Assembly: GCA_014338405.1 (NCBI GenBank)
Contig: JTDE01000460.1
Span: forward strand, 110,210 to 174,209
Direction of reading: 5' to 3'
DNA length: 64,000 bases
Source of the DNA: Paragonimus skrjabini miyazakii
Lineage: Eukaryota > Platyhelminthes > Trematoda > Plagiorchiida > Troglotrematidae
Shown here: positions 50,201 to 60,544 of the stretch, piece by piece
Layout of the letters: every line of letters begins with the position of its first letter
Position numbering within the stretch: the first letter of the stretch is position 1
The notes under the pieces: model-generated
Told to the model about the DNA's origin: nothing
Seen by the model: only the letters and a program-made list of their open reading frames with translations
The model's database searches: none
Made by a program: the position numbers and the translations under genes

Positions 50201-52079
50201 ACGTTTATTATTGCCGAAACAGGTAGAGTTTTAGAAATACAATGGAGATATTCACAGTGTCATAATGTTGGCAGCTTTCAAAATCTGACTCCATTAAACA
50301 TGGTTGTCAAAGCCCCCACTGCAAACGAATCAGTCAATAAACAGGATTCTGAAGGTATCTTTTACTGGAACAATAGTCATTCTACTTGAAAAGGCTTCAC
50401 CTGATGCAAACGACAGATGAGTGGTATATATCTAGCGGTCAGATTGATCAGATGACCAACATGTTTCAGAACATTCCATGGGGAACTGCGCCCTACTTAC
50501 TAGACCAACTGATGCTCGCTTAGTAGTGAAAAATCACGTTAAAAACTCTTCAGGTTTGATGCTGGCTGGAAAACAATTTTATTGTTTACCGTACATAATA
50601 TCTCTCTGATATCAAAGATGACGAGGATAAGCGAATATATGGAATTCGCATGATTTCTGTGGATTATCAGATTTTGTGTCAATAGAAGTACTTTCTCACT
50701 CATATTAAAATCCAATAAGATGACGTTTTGATCAAAAGATGCTGAACAATCAATTGATTCGGTGAATAAAATCAATTCTCAAACGACTGTATCTAAACGT
50801 CTATGTAAGCTAAATGACTAAAGTAAATCATCAACCTACCGTTGGACAATATCTTTCGTAGTACAAAATTAATAGTGAGCTCATCTCACAACAAACAAAC
50901 AAACAAATCTGTAGGAGTCAGGTTGCAAAACCGTACTCTTACAGACAGTGAGTTGTATGCAGAAATGTGAGAAGTAATCGTTCTGCAAAAGTTACAATTC
51001 CGTGTCATAACCGTTTCATCCCAAAACTTCCACAGGTCAAGTAAACACAATTCGAATAAAAGATTTTGGTGGGTTTAAACCTAAATCCCAGTATGCTTGC
51101 TTCGAAGTAACTTCAAGTCCAGCTGTCGAGCTGTACACCTTAACATACTTGCTTATTTACAAAGCTAACAGGATAGGATGGTAGACCTTAAGCTCATGAC
51201 AATGGTACAGCCAGTCATCTGTTGAGTCAACCGCACCCGCGTGGTGCATGATTTATGATGCTCGGGGTTGTTCTACTCAAATAGTATTGTCCCCTGCCAA
51301 GTTGATAAGTTGAGAAACAAGAAATTTTTTCCGTTGTATGAGCAACAACGTAAGCATCTTGGCCGTCACATACTGTGATCAGCAAGCTAACTCGAAAGTT
51401 TGGAACAGTTCCAAATTCCAGCAGTCCGCATCATTGATAAGTGTGTCCGCGGAAGCACATTTCCCACGATACTGAGACAATAAAATTTACACACCAAAAG
51501 CCATCCTAACTTAAGCTTGTTCTCATCACCACAACAAACAAAACTATATTGAGTTCAAGCTGCACATATTTCACTTGATAAAAAGCATATTGCCTTTTGT
51601 CATCGTAAACTGGCTCTATGCATTTCCCTAAGCTTCAATCATGGGATTAGGTTGACATTCCTTGTACAGTTGTTGAAGGAGTAACAGATATGTAACACGT
51701 TCTGCTGCGTAGAAAAAACAATCAATACATTTCATTTTGCTCTAAAGAAATTGTTTATGACCCCCGTTAGTTTTACCAGCCCAATGCACACAGTAAGCAG
51801 CGGCGATTCCAAACCTGTAATGTGTGGAAAATTCTCTACTTCTCCTAACTCGGTGTCCCAATTCTCGTAACACGATATGAACAAAACAAAAACGTGAGAG
51901 GAGTTTTGGACAAATGGAGCCTGACCACATGTCAATAATTTCACTTCCAGGCAGATGACAGGGCGGCCAAACAAGTGGGCTACTGGCTGGGCAATGAAGC
52001 TATTCTTGTCCCCATGGTTCGGGACGTCCGTAGATAACCGTCCATTCTTCGGACAATGTGTGACCATAAGAAGTCAATT
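44216..52079. other. 7.9 kb without a recognised gene
   Basis: The longest frame is 123 codons (48299-48670, plus strand), rich in cysteine but without a known pattern. CA-rich runs lie near 48107-48145 and a short CAAA run near 50889-50905. No transposon signature seen. Confidence 0.5.
46117..46134. repeat. (AT)9 microsatellite
   Basis: Nine perfect AT repeats, 18 bp. Confidence 0.95.
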
Positions 52080-52082
52080 TTG

Positions 52083-52126
52083 AAAACAGCTGTTTTCGGT
52101 AGTTCTCATCACGCTATTACAATTAT
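52083..52126 (-). ncRNA. degenerate PLE hammerhead relic
   Basis: The minus strand reads AGC, GTGATGA, GAACTAC, CGAAAAC, AGCT, GTT. Apart from G for C at the first core position this is the same motif as at 53616-53651 and 53701-53735. Confidence 0.55.
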
Positions 52127-52319
52127 ATAGGGTAAGTGTGAGTTATATATGAAAATTATAACGTGTTAAATAGGTCTTCCAAAAAAAATCACAGTATACT
52201 GGGGGAGGGGGGAGTGTTGGTGAATGTGTTGGTGTTACACATGCTTGTCATGAGACATGTGTTCGTCAGTGTCGAGGGGTTAAGTATTGCGCAGATTTTA
52301 AGTGGATGTGGAATGATTG

Positions 52320-52530
52320 GCCAGGGGATGTGGAGGGTTTGTACTTGACACTGGCCATCAAATAAATCCGGATGTAGCGTTCCGAGTCATCTATAAGGTT
52401 CGTCACTCCTGTTCCAGAGCTGTCAGAGTGCGATTGTTATCAACGACCGAGGCTATTGCTATCAGACTCCACAACCCCTTCCTATGTCGCGCGAAAATTC
52501 CCAGTGTAGTCATGACAAACACTGTGTAAC
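52320..52530 (+). pseudogene. PLE endonuclease C-terminus
   Basis: The frame at 52317-52529 reads LDTGHQINPDVAFRVIYKVR, then RAVRVRLLSTTEAIAIRLHNP and an LC-K ending. This corresponds to the last third of the PLE endonuclease, with the conserved TGH histidine, the AFRV block and the glutamate of the TEAIAI helix. The GIY-YIG start is missing, so only about 65 codons survive. Confidence 0.8.
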
Positions 52531-52566
52531 GAACAAGCTCGTTTTCAGTGATTCATCATAAGGCTA
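52525..52566 (-). ncRNA. degenerate PLE hammerhead relic
   Basis: Reverse complement of the motif at 53269-53308. The core reads CUUAUGA instead of CUGAUGA, and the stem II loop has changed. GAAA and stem III (AAC/GUU) are kept. Confidence 0.55.
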
Positions 52567-52689
52567 AATACATCACATTTATATCACGAATTTTACAGGG
52601 GTATCATTAAAGGGGTCAAACGGGGAACGGGTGGTTAATCAGGTCAATCAATTCAATGTCACGTTGCAATCAAGTACCCACTTGAACCG

Positions 52690-53165
52690 TGGGTCTTGAC
52701 AGGCTAACAGGGTGTGAGGTTGGCCGTGGCAGATCCAACGCCTGAACAAAACGATTCTGGGCGCACAGGGGTGGGTTGTACAGGCGACTTCGGCTGTGGA
52801 CAGAAACCTACGCCTCACTGCTCTCGACTGGGTGGCTTTAACTCGGTAGATTGGAGGAAATGCGTCCGTCACATTGACAGAATGATTCGAATNNNNNNNN
52901 NNNNNNNNNNNNNNNNNNNNNNNNNNNNNNNNNNNNNNNNNNNNNNNNNNNNNNNNNNNNNNNNNNNNNNNNNNNNNNNNNNNNNNNNNNNNNNNNNNNN
53001 NNNNNNNNNNNNNNNNNNNNNNNNNNNNNNNNNNNNNNNNNNNNNNNNNNNNNNNNNNNNNNNNNNNNNNNNNNNNNNNNNNNCCACAGGAACAAGTGAA
53101 TGAGTATACACAAAATGAGGCTGCAGAAACAGGCACTTTATCTTTTAGTCGTGGGCACAAAACTG
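52690..53165 (-). pseudogene. PLE endonuclease, interrupted by assembly gap
   Basis: The minus-strand frame begins with CVYSFTCSC (the cysteine pair preceding YIG) next to the gap. After the gap it continues NVTDAFPPIYRVKATQSRAV, then RRRFLSTAEV, matching the C-terminal block of the copy at 52320-52530. The GIY-YIG core lies in the unknown bases. The C-terminus is frayed: the usual AIAI following the glutamate reads ACTT. Confidence 0.8.
52893..53083. other. assembly gap (191 N)
   Basis: Unknown bases inside a PLE endonuclease remnant, at the centre of an inverted duplication. Such mirrored repeats are difficult to assemble, so the local structure should be treated with caution. Confidence 0.95.
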
Positions 53166-53228
53166 GATTGGATGTGAAGTGGACACGTAAGTAAACCGCG
53201 CAGAATATTGCACTAACTGCCCTCGTGA

Positions 53229-53526
53229 TGATTCCCCTGTAAAATTCGTGATATAAATGTGATGTATTTAGCCTGATGAAGAATCACTGAAAACGAGTTT
53301 GTTCGCTACACAGTACCTTTCCTATGTTCACAAAAACACTTCGTGAACCACTCGACGCTGATGAACACATGTCTCATGACAGGCATGTGTAACACCCCAA
53401 TACATTCACCCACCCTCCCCCAGTAGACTGTAATCCACACCACTCCTGTGACTTTTATGATGACCTATGTGACACGTTATAATTTTCATATATAACTCGC
53501 ACTAACCCTATATAATTGTAATAGGG
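53229..53526 (+). repeat. PLE terminal repeat, inverted relative to 52108-52285 and 52542-52608
   Basis: Positions 53229-53292 are the reverse complement of 52542-52608 (shared words TAAAATTCGTGATATAAATG and TGATGTATTTAGCC), and 53360-53526 of 52108-52285 (shared words ACACATGTCTCATGACA and ATAATTTTCATATATAACTC). On this side the two segments are close together; on the left they are split by the endonuclease fragment. Confidence 0.75.
53269..53308 (+). ncRNA. near-intact type I hammerhead in PLE terminal repeat
   Basis: Stem I UAGC/GCUA (53269-53272, 53305-53308). CUGAUGA at 53273-53279. Stem II AG/CU with loop AAUCA (53280-53288). GAA at 53289-53291. Stem III AAC/GUU with a six-base loop GAGUUU (53292-53303). 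Cleavage-site C at 53304. All core residues are canonical; stem I is short at four pairs. This is the minimal PLE form known from other animals. Confidence 0.8.
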
Positions 53527-53606
53527 TACATGCGTTTTATGTATGATTCTAATGACCTATTTGATTTGATCTAATTTTTCATATATAAAACGCATGTACC
53601 CTATGT
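53520..53606. repeat. 20-bp hairpin arms in PLE terminal repeat
   Basis: TAGGGTACATGCGTTTTAT (about 53521-53539) is the reverse complement of ATAAAACGCATGTACCCTA (53585-53603), with about 45 bases between. The arms are perfect over at least 18 bp, better conserved than the surrounding repeat. Confidence 0.8.
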
Positions 53607-53615
53607 GATTGTAAA

Positions 53616-53651
53616 AATCCCGATGAGAATTACCGAAAACAGCTGTTCGCA
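53616..53651 (+). ncRNA. degenerate PLE hammerhead relic
   Basis: The core reads CCGAUGA (second position C for U). One-pair stem II G-C around AAUUAC, GAAA, stem III AAC/GUU with AGCU loop, and cleavage-site C at 53648 are present. Confidence 0.65.
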
Positions 53652-53700
53652 TAACTGACTCCTTATGAATTCTATGAGAATCTGGAAACGATAATTGTAA

Positions 53701-53735
53701 TAGCCTGATGAGAACTACTCAAAACAGCTGTTTGC
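53701..53735 (+). ncRNA. degenerate PLE hammerhead relic
   Basis: CUGAUGA at 53705-53711 is intact, with AGC before it. The GAAA box reads CAAA, so it should be inactive. Stem III AAC/GUU with AGCU loop matches the relic about 86 bases upstream, so the motif was tandemly duplicated. Confidence 0.65.
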
Positions 53736-53745
53736 AAAATTGACT

Positions 53746-55202
53746 TCTTATAAATTCTTCGGGAATGTGGAGAAGAGAATGTGGAACCAGTTCAATGACG
53801 CTAAAGTAACTTGAAGTAACCCCATAATGTCGTGGTGACCGTTTTTTGCTTTTGTGTTTGACTATTTTTCTATAAAGGCTATTCAAAGGAGATCCGGTAT
53901 CTAGTTTTCTAATACCATATGCTTATTTACTAAGAAAAATGTTTATCGTGGACTCACTGATGAGACGCTCATTAATAAAAGATGATTGCCGTGGGGTGCA
54001 AGACAAACCAGTTACACATGGTGTGGTCAATCGGGCAACTGTCAACGCACTCATCCTACATATACGGAGACTAGACTTCTGTTGTCGATCCGTAAAGTAA
54101 ACCTACTCATAAATGTCCGTGAATGTGGAAACTGTGATCAACTGTGAGACATATTCAGCATATGGTGATCAAAGTGTTGAGTAGTTTGCTTTGAGTATAC
54201 TTGATGTTACTTAAACTTAAGTTTTTTTAATATGTGAATAGTTTGTAATTAATTAATTCGATAGATTGCTGCGTGCAGCAATACCAACACGTAGTGAATC
54301 CAGATTTCACTTCCGGATCGTTATTATCACCTTATCGATCGCAAACCGAATGATCAATTAACATCAAGTTGGACGCAATGCGCATCACAACTGCATCTTA
54401 GGTGCTCTCACATCTGAATCTCGTTGAAGCTAAGCCATATGGGTTAACCTTGAATCCGATTGACTGACAGACAGAAGCACACACAAAGCGATAGATAGAA
54501 TGAAATAATTACGCAAGCGCTTTTCATCGTTTCATTAAAAGTTAGTCGCCAATAGGTACTAGCTGAGATGAATTGGAAAGACTTCTAGTCCGTGACATCT
54601 ATCGTGTGCCGCTGAGTATCCGCCGGCAGGTGAATTTTTTGATAGTACGAACAGAAGAAACTTGATTACTGGTTCAGCACGCACAATCAAAACCGTCCCA
54701 TTGGATGTTTCATTTTATCTTGGTGTGAATTTCCTTAAGGATGCACGGGGATTTATTTTCATAAAAGTCTAATTGATTATGAGTGCTCTCTATAGTATGT
54801 ATTCTCATTGCCGTCGTTTGAAGTAGGGATATATAAGGAAACTTTACAAAATTCACTTAGATTAATCGCACAGTTGATGTGACATTGTAACAATCGCGGG
54901 TGTACATCAGAACATATCGCATCCATGGGTAGAGTACAACGAAATCTGCAACTGTACCAGATATTTACAGGCAGCGGTGCACTGAATAGTAGTTAACGAA
55001 TTATGGAAGTTGGGAAAGTAGATATAGTTTTAAAGGTCACGAGGAATGTTAACAGGAAACAGCATTTTGTAAGGAGAGACTTCTAACCCCTTATTAAGTA
55101 TGCATTGGTCTTCTGGACCCTAACAAAATGGGCTTGATTTTTCTTAACCTCTCCGACATAAAGCTGATTTGTAGCTAGAGCTTAGGGTTTACAATAATGC
55201 CG
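53746..55202. other. no gene; one ribozyme-unit tail fragment
   Basis: AT-rich spacer. The only recognised piece is the tail fragment near 54118-54165, listed separately. Confidence 0.5.
54118..54165 (+). repeat. tail fragment of a hammerhead unit
   Basis: GTGATCAACTGTGAG followed by CATATTCAGCATATG matches the tail of the right unit at 20.9 kb (GTGATCAACTGTGAG, GATATTCAATTTATATG). Too short to give an age or ends. Confidence 0.5.
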
Positions 55203-55314
55203 GATTACTGATGAGTAGTCGGGGATTTCGTTAATTTCAAGTTGAACATCACCCACAATTGATTGCAGCGATTGCATTCCCATAGACTTTCCAGCCGGCC
55301 CCTTCCGAAAAGAA

Positions 55315-55359
55315 GCACTAGACTAGAGTTTCGCTCTAATTACAGCTCGTCAGTAGTAC
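55315..55359 (-). ncRNA. near-intact type I hammerhead ribozyme
   Basis: Minus strand: stem I GUACUA/UAGUGC, six pairs including one wobble; CUGACGA; stem II GCUGU/AGAGC with one G-G mismatch and loop AAUU; GAAA; stem III with loop UCUA; cleavage-site C. All core residues are canonical. Confidence 0.83.
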
Positions 55360-55369
55360 ATATGATCGC

Positions 55370-55440
55370 CACTGCCGGGACTTGAACCACGGACACGCTG
55401 TTCATGAGGCAACCGTGTTGACCACTGCGCCATTGACCTC
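55370..55440 (-). promoter_or_regulatory. tRNA-like head with internal pol III promoter
   Basis: On the minus strand an A-box match TGGCGCAGTGG (55422-55432) is followed 44 bases later by a B-box match GGTTCAAGTCC (55378-55388). This is the distance between tRNA positions 8 and 52. Between them a stem GUUGC with ACAGC encloses the loop CTCATGA, which has T at position 33 and CAT where an anticodon would be, as in a methionine tRNA. The acceptor stem is not recognisable. The ribozyme starts about 10 bases downstream, so a pol III transcript would contain it. The best preserved of the family's heads; the copy at 42085-42158 is the same with changes. Confidence 0.75.
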
Positions 55441-55851
55441 ACGTTAGGCACGACCGAATTATCATATGTAAACACTCAACCACTATCGCCTGTGAGTAAT
55501 GATCAGGTTGCCCGATCGTCTCGATAGGAGACACAGTCACTGTCTATTAACTCCAATCGATCGTGGACCACTCGACTGGGATTTATGCCCAATTTTAACT
55601 CAGAGAAATCCTTAACGTGTCGGGCGACATTATGATTATTGACGAGTAGTAGGGGATTTTTGTTTTGGTATAAATTGAACGTCACCCCCGTTGCTCGCGA
55701 GAACATCGGGCATTCATAACATTGCTTATAAGAAATTGTGACTGAGCGTTTACGTTTGATGACTGAGTCGTGTTCTATGTGAGATTACTGTCGCAGTGGT
55801 CTACACACGAAAGTGTAGCTAATGTTCTAGTCTCGACCGTGAGAAGGGTAT

Positions 55852-55896
55852 GCTCCACTGACGAGCTCTAATGAGAACGAAACTCGAGAATATTGC
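55852..55896 (+). ncRNA. degenerate hammerhead in composite, right unit
   Basis: CUGACGA and GAAA are intact and stem II GCUCU/AGAAC has one mismatch. The closing U of stem III and the cleavage-site base are both A, and stem I is unpaired. Expected to be inactive. Confidence 0.7.
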
Positions 55897-56033
55897 TTCT
55901 TTTCGAAAGGAGGCGTCAGGAAAATCTATGCGAATGCAACAACTTGCGATCGGCTGAGGGTGGTGTTGAACGCTGACCAATAGGAATGCGACAGCTGCGA
56001 TCATTTGTGGGGGATGTTCAACTAGAAATTATG

Positions 56034-58560
56034 CTGGCGTTCAGAAACGGTCATTTCGTTTTTATGTTGAAGAAAGCAAGATAACCTTGACCCATGTGGA
56101 AGATTTAAGAATTAGTATTGTGGTCATATGAGGATTATTGCATGGACTTCTACTTGAAGATAAAAACTAGTTCGGCATCATCTGTTTCAATTGGTGCTTT
56201 CTCGAAAAATCTCGGGGTTCAACATGAACTTTTTTCCCGCTTACCGGCAATGCTAATTTGTCGTGCATTGCACAGCAGTGGTTCTTCTGTTCCATCACCG
56301 GCGCTTTCAAGACGTGCAAATCCTAGTTAAATTACTGGATATATAACTTATTTCAAACGTCAGAACTGTGAGGCACAAGACGAAGTTTATGTTTAGTGGA
56401 TTCGTGCGATAGTCATTACTAAAACCCTGAGGAAGCCAGGCAACTAAAAATGATAGATTTCGGAAAATGTCTTTTGGCCATTAAAAGCGACAACATCAGA
56501 TGTAGAGGATATGTCAAGCGATGTTTGTGGTTACATGTAGTGTGTTTCTTACAAACATAGAACTCAATAAGCCTGCACTAAATGTCACTTTCTTAAGCGT
56601 AAGTAAGTATTCACTTATTGTCATACGAGTGCTTTGATGATCGAGACGATTCTGCAAAACATTTCTTGTAAGGAGGTGCACCTTGTCACTAGGTTATCTG
56701 TGGGGAAGACCACCAAGGTGACAATTCAAACCATCCCTTGGGTTAGTAATGATGCCGCATTAACCAATCCGATACAAAAATGAGAACTGGCTTATTTTTA
56801 ACCGAAAGTATATTTATACACATATATGTTTGAAATCGATCAAGGTGTTTCACATGCTATGTACAATGATCATATGACTAGCTTAAACGTTGCATGCGTG
56901 ATTACAACCAGCCTTTTAACCCGCCTTCAAAAGTGGTGAAAAGTACTCGCAAAGTAAAGTCTTTATCACATGTTAACAAACCATATTTCATCTGCATCCA
57001 CAAGGAGTGTGATGCGGTCAGCAGCCACATTGTGGTTGAGTTTGGGTGTGTCTTTGGAAAGTATCAGTACAAACAGTTATTTCTCCATCACAATACATCG
57101 CAAAAAGTCCTAATGTTTCTTGCGGCTGATTGTGACTGAACATTTAGGTTACTTAGAGTGAAATCAGGGGAGCTGTTGCAAACATTGACCGCCCGCATGA
57201 TTGTAACTTCCTTTCGTACTCGTGGCTATTAACTAGAAATAAACTTGAATCACATGGTTTCATGTAAAGTGTGTTGGCCAGTTAGCTTATCATGGAAACT
57301 GTCTTTCAGCGTGTCATACAACTTTTATACAAGATGTCATACAACGTGCATAAATTTGGTTTCTCGGGCCATCCATCTATAATTATTAAGGGAAATTCAA
57401 AACAGCCTTATCGCAACTAATTGATACATTGCTTCATAAACCGGTTGAACAATTCCGTCGCAATGAAGGTTAAAATCAGAAAGACAGAAACGTCTTCTAA
57501 CTTTATAGATCAAGCCCTATACGAAGAACCCTATCTTCATTGTGAGCTGCAGATACTTCCACGCATAACACCCATTCTATGGGAAAAATCAATATCATCA
57601 TCAAGAGAAGAGGAATTAGGCATTATATGTAAAACCCCATTTCGAACTTCATACCGTGCATATCAAGTTGCGTATACATCAAAGAAAAACAAGCAAAGTA
57701 AATATGAAATCAAGAAGTCATCTTCACAACGACTTACCTCGCTTTCTCCCCTCATTAATTTTCATTGCTTCAACGACAATTAAGTAATGGTGACATTCAC
57801 AGCATTCCATCCGATTGATCGCAGTTTCACCTAGCATCACCAATCGCAGGTTTATCTTACTTAGTAGAGCATTGAGCGTGAATTTTAGCGACTGGCTTAG
57901 TAGCTGGCCTACTGCCCATTTACTTTATCAACCGATTAACGTTTGTTGAATTGTGAATTGCGTCAATCAACCGCGGCCTTAGTAACAAAATTCATTGAGG
58001 CGGACGAGTAGTTCGCATCCTTAACAGACGATCAGTCATGTACGTCTATGCAACCCTCGAATTTTACCAGCTGTATCTTGTGAACAAATATCTATTAATT
58101 ATCGATCGGTTCCACCCGATTATTGTTAGTGAGTACACAAATTGATGGTCGAGCATATGAAAATCACTCGCCTCCTAAAGTGTGAGCGATCACCCATTGT
58201 ACATGTAAGGTAACACCGCTTTCACAGTCCTCCTATATATAAACCTCTTTTCTTCTGGAGGATGACCTATATTGATCAAGAAGGTGGCAGTCCATACATT
58301 TTTGCATGTATGTTTCCATTTTAGGCAAAAGATTTTCCATTACATGCAAAGCAACTCACTTTGGTGCATTAGAATTTCCACGTTAGAATCTTGAAAGTAA
58401 CAGCAAGAACGCAATTGGTCCAACTAACTGGAAGGAACAATCAATTTTAATTAGAGCACTTCACATTGGCTACTTTGGCCGAGGAAGTAGCATGGGTTAT
58501 TCGAGGGTTGTCAATGACTTTGATTTATGAGAACGGGGTTAGCGGTCAAAGTGGAGCACA
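56034..58560. other. no gene recognised
   Basis: A 120-codon frame on plus (57421-57783) is lysine- and serine-rich at its end and has no known domain. Otherwise nothing recognised. Confidence 0.5.
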
Positions 58561-59820
58561 GGTCATCTGATCCTGTCCCTACTAATTCATCAAACTGTGG
58601 ACGGTATTGGTTCCTTTGACTGGTAAGGGGTTGCGAGTGGTTAGGAGTGTCTGTGGATCTCACGTCCAATAGGAGTGAGGTTTAGGGTCGTGGTAAGCTT
58701 CAAGCCGTACTGTGACAGTGAATCAGTTTGTGAGGACATTTTCATTAGTTCTCTTGTATCCATGGCTGACGGACGCAATTACACTCTTATCAGTCCCGAA
58801 ACACGCAGACGTATTATCAAAGCGTTCGAAAGGGGGGTTGACTGGCGCACGGTTGTCAAGTGTAATACCGCTTACAAGTGGCTTCATGTGGATTGTATCA
58901 GTTACGAAGCTCAGTCTTACAAAGGACATAGAGGCAAGATTCTGAGATAGATATGTTGTTGGAGTGGATTTCCGTGGACCCAACGGTTACACTGAAATTT
59001 CCAAGATTGCATGTCAAGGCTGAGTTCGAGAAGGAGTTATCGACCAAAACGATCAGTCGATACTTGGATGGCTGATGCATAACTGCCAAGAAACTGTGCC
59101 AATTGCCCGTTGGCATGAACTCAAATAAGAATTTGGAGTTACGGCGACTGTTTGCATATCGACTGATGGAATGTTATGCAAATTCAAAGACTGTTTGATG
59201 GATAGATGAAACAAATTTCAATTTGTTCTGTACGAGGTCAGTGGGACGTTCACTGAAAGGAACAAGATTATGCGTCTCTGTAACAAACAGCCGAAGCCGT
59301 AATCTCCATTTGATTGGAGCTATGACATCAAGTTTGATAGTAGGCCATATGACGAGGCAGGGAACATACAACAGCAACGACTGCAAGGGTTAGCTACGAA
59401 CTCCACTAGATCAGACGAAGACCAGCACACCTATGTCAGATGTGCTGATATGCGACAACGCACCGGGTCACAGTGATCTGGAAAGTGTGTTTGCCGAGAA
59501 GTCATATAATGGGGGACAACTCTTACGACTGGCAACCTACTCGCCCATATTGAATCCAATTGAGAATGTCTTGAGCATGGTGAAAACAAGGGTCAAAAGG
59601 CAACTACATGTGCACCACGTGAAGATAATAAACTGAGATCCTCAGTGTGTGTAAAGTCAACAGGAATGGAGAACTGAAACCTTGGAAGGAGTAGTCATCT
59701 CTGAAATGTGCGACGTCACCGGGGGCCATTGTGCTAGCTAGCAGCATACTGGAATATCTATTTTTCTGCAGCTAACAGTGCAAACTTTTAGGGATGTCCA
59801 CGATAAGATGACATCTATGG
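58561..59820 (+). mobile_element. decayed Tc1/mariner-like transposon
   Basis: The transposase remnant (58762-59745) lies inside a span of about 1.26 kb, normal for this superfamily. GGTCATCTGATC-CTGTCCCT at the left (58561-58580) and the reverse complement of 59794-59818 (TGTCATCTTATCGTGGACATCCCT) look like decayed terminal inverted repeats. No clear TA duplication was settled. Single copy in the window. Confidence 0.65.
58762..59745 (+). pseudogene. Tc1/mariner-like transposase, several frameshifts
   Basis: The start is clear: MADGRNYTLISPETRRRIIK at 58762, a helix-turn-helix DNA-binding start of the kind seen in this superfamily. After breaks, one frame gives WIDETNFNLFCTRSVGRS with the first catalytic aspartate in IDE. 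The frame at 59433-59636 gives CDNAPGHSDLESVF (second aspartate, with N-A-P-H-S) and LRLATYSPILNPIENV (glutamate). Thirty-five residues lie between the second aspartate and the glutamate. A C-terminal RTETLEGVVISEM block follows after a stop. At least three stops or frameshifts disrupt it. An active enzyme would cut and paste its element at TA sites. Confidence 0.88.
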
Positions 59821-60235
59821 CTTTATCATTTTAGATTGTCTGCGTTGGCACGGTGATAAAACAAATAACGTCTTGACGTACGATGCCGTCAAGAGCATAA
59901 CAAACGCCTTGTACAACGGAAATGAATTATCTGACCGTATATTTATGACTAAAATATTTTCTGACATCAACAAAAACAAACATAACCAACAGTCCTAAGA
60001 AATTCAAATGTCGATCAAACGTATACGTGCGTTGAACGTTTGGTGACGTGCAGTACCTGACGAGGGCAAATCAAAACTTTAAGAAGATTTTCACAGGCGA
60101 TGTTTTTATGACCGAAGAAACCTAGTACACTGGTCAGTTTGTTGGACTCATTGAACGAAAAGTGCGGTTTCCTGACATTGGGCAATTTAAAGCAGCAACC
60201 GAGGTGGATGTCTGAATCAATGGGTTCTCATTATC
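59821..60235. other. no gene recognised
   Basis: Spacer between the mariner and the PLE. Nothing recognised. Confidence 0.5.
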
Positions 60236-60544
60236 CTATTCATCAAGACGGCAAGAAAATACACATTGCGAGATAAAAACATTTTGCTTGTGACGTTGGA
60301 TTAACAACGCCTCCGAGAACGCAAACAATTTGAGGTTGCGATTTTCTAATAGGACCACAAACGAAATGATGGGGTCATCCATATGACCTGTTGCAATTGA
60401 TGGTTTAACGATCGAAGACAGAATTTCTGTTCGGGTGTTGATATGCTGACCCGCGTTGAGTGACCGTTTGCACAAGCCAATTGGCGATGTGCTGCGCTCT
60501 TTTCCGTCGTAAGTTTCAGCTCGTTCTATCGATATATGAGTCAC
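60236..60544 (-). pseudogene. PLE endonuclease C-terminal part
   Basis: The frame reads SSIVKPSIATGHMDDPIISF, then VVLLENRNLKLFAFSEALLIQRHKQNVFIS. This is the terminal third of the PLE endonuclease, with the ATGH histidine and the glutamate of the SEALLI helix. The GIY-YIG start is not seen in frame upstream. Confidence 0.8.
60240..60276. repeat. PLE end repeat, left
   Basis: TTCATCAAGACGGCAAGAAA through TTGCGAGATA. Its reverse complement is found at 62221-62257 with one difference (TGTGTATT against TGTTTATT). The minus strand contains GTCTTGATGA, a hammerhead core with U for C at the first position, followed by no clear stem II. Confidence 0.8.

Larger units (their letters stand above)
52080..53745. 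mobile_element. mirrored pair of PLE remnants with several hammerhead relics
   Basis: The left half holds a terminal-repeat segment (52108-52285), an endonuclease C-terminus on plus (about 52320-52530) and a ribozyme-bearing segment (52513-52612). The right half holds an endonuclease on minus (52690-53165) and the reverse complement of both left segments (53229-53292 and about 53360-53526). Further terminal-repeat sequence with two ribozyme relics follows to 53745. The whole is an imperfect inverted duplication with a gap of unknown bases in the right-hand endonuclease. RT sequence is absent. Inverted terminal repeats are known in PLEs; here two 5'-truncated copies appear to have inserted or been joined tail to tail. 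Confidence 0.75.
55203..56033 (-). mobile_element. second head-to-head composite of two hammerhead units
   Basis: This is the reverse complement of the composite at 20236-21015, with about 780 bp aligned (55203-55983). A further unit tail (55984-56033, GCTGCGATCATTTGTGG then ATGTTCAACTAGAAATT) follows. The left unit reads on minus and holds a good tRNA-like head and ribozyme; the right unit reads on plus and has the hairpin-type head (CTACAC/GTGTAG, loop ACGAAA, near 55800-55820) and a damaged ribozyme. The tails point outward at both ends. That two loci share the same internal junction shows that the composite was copied as one piece. Confidence 0.8.
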
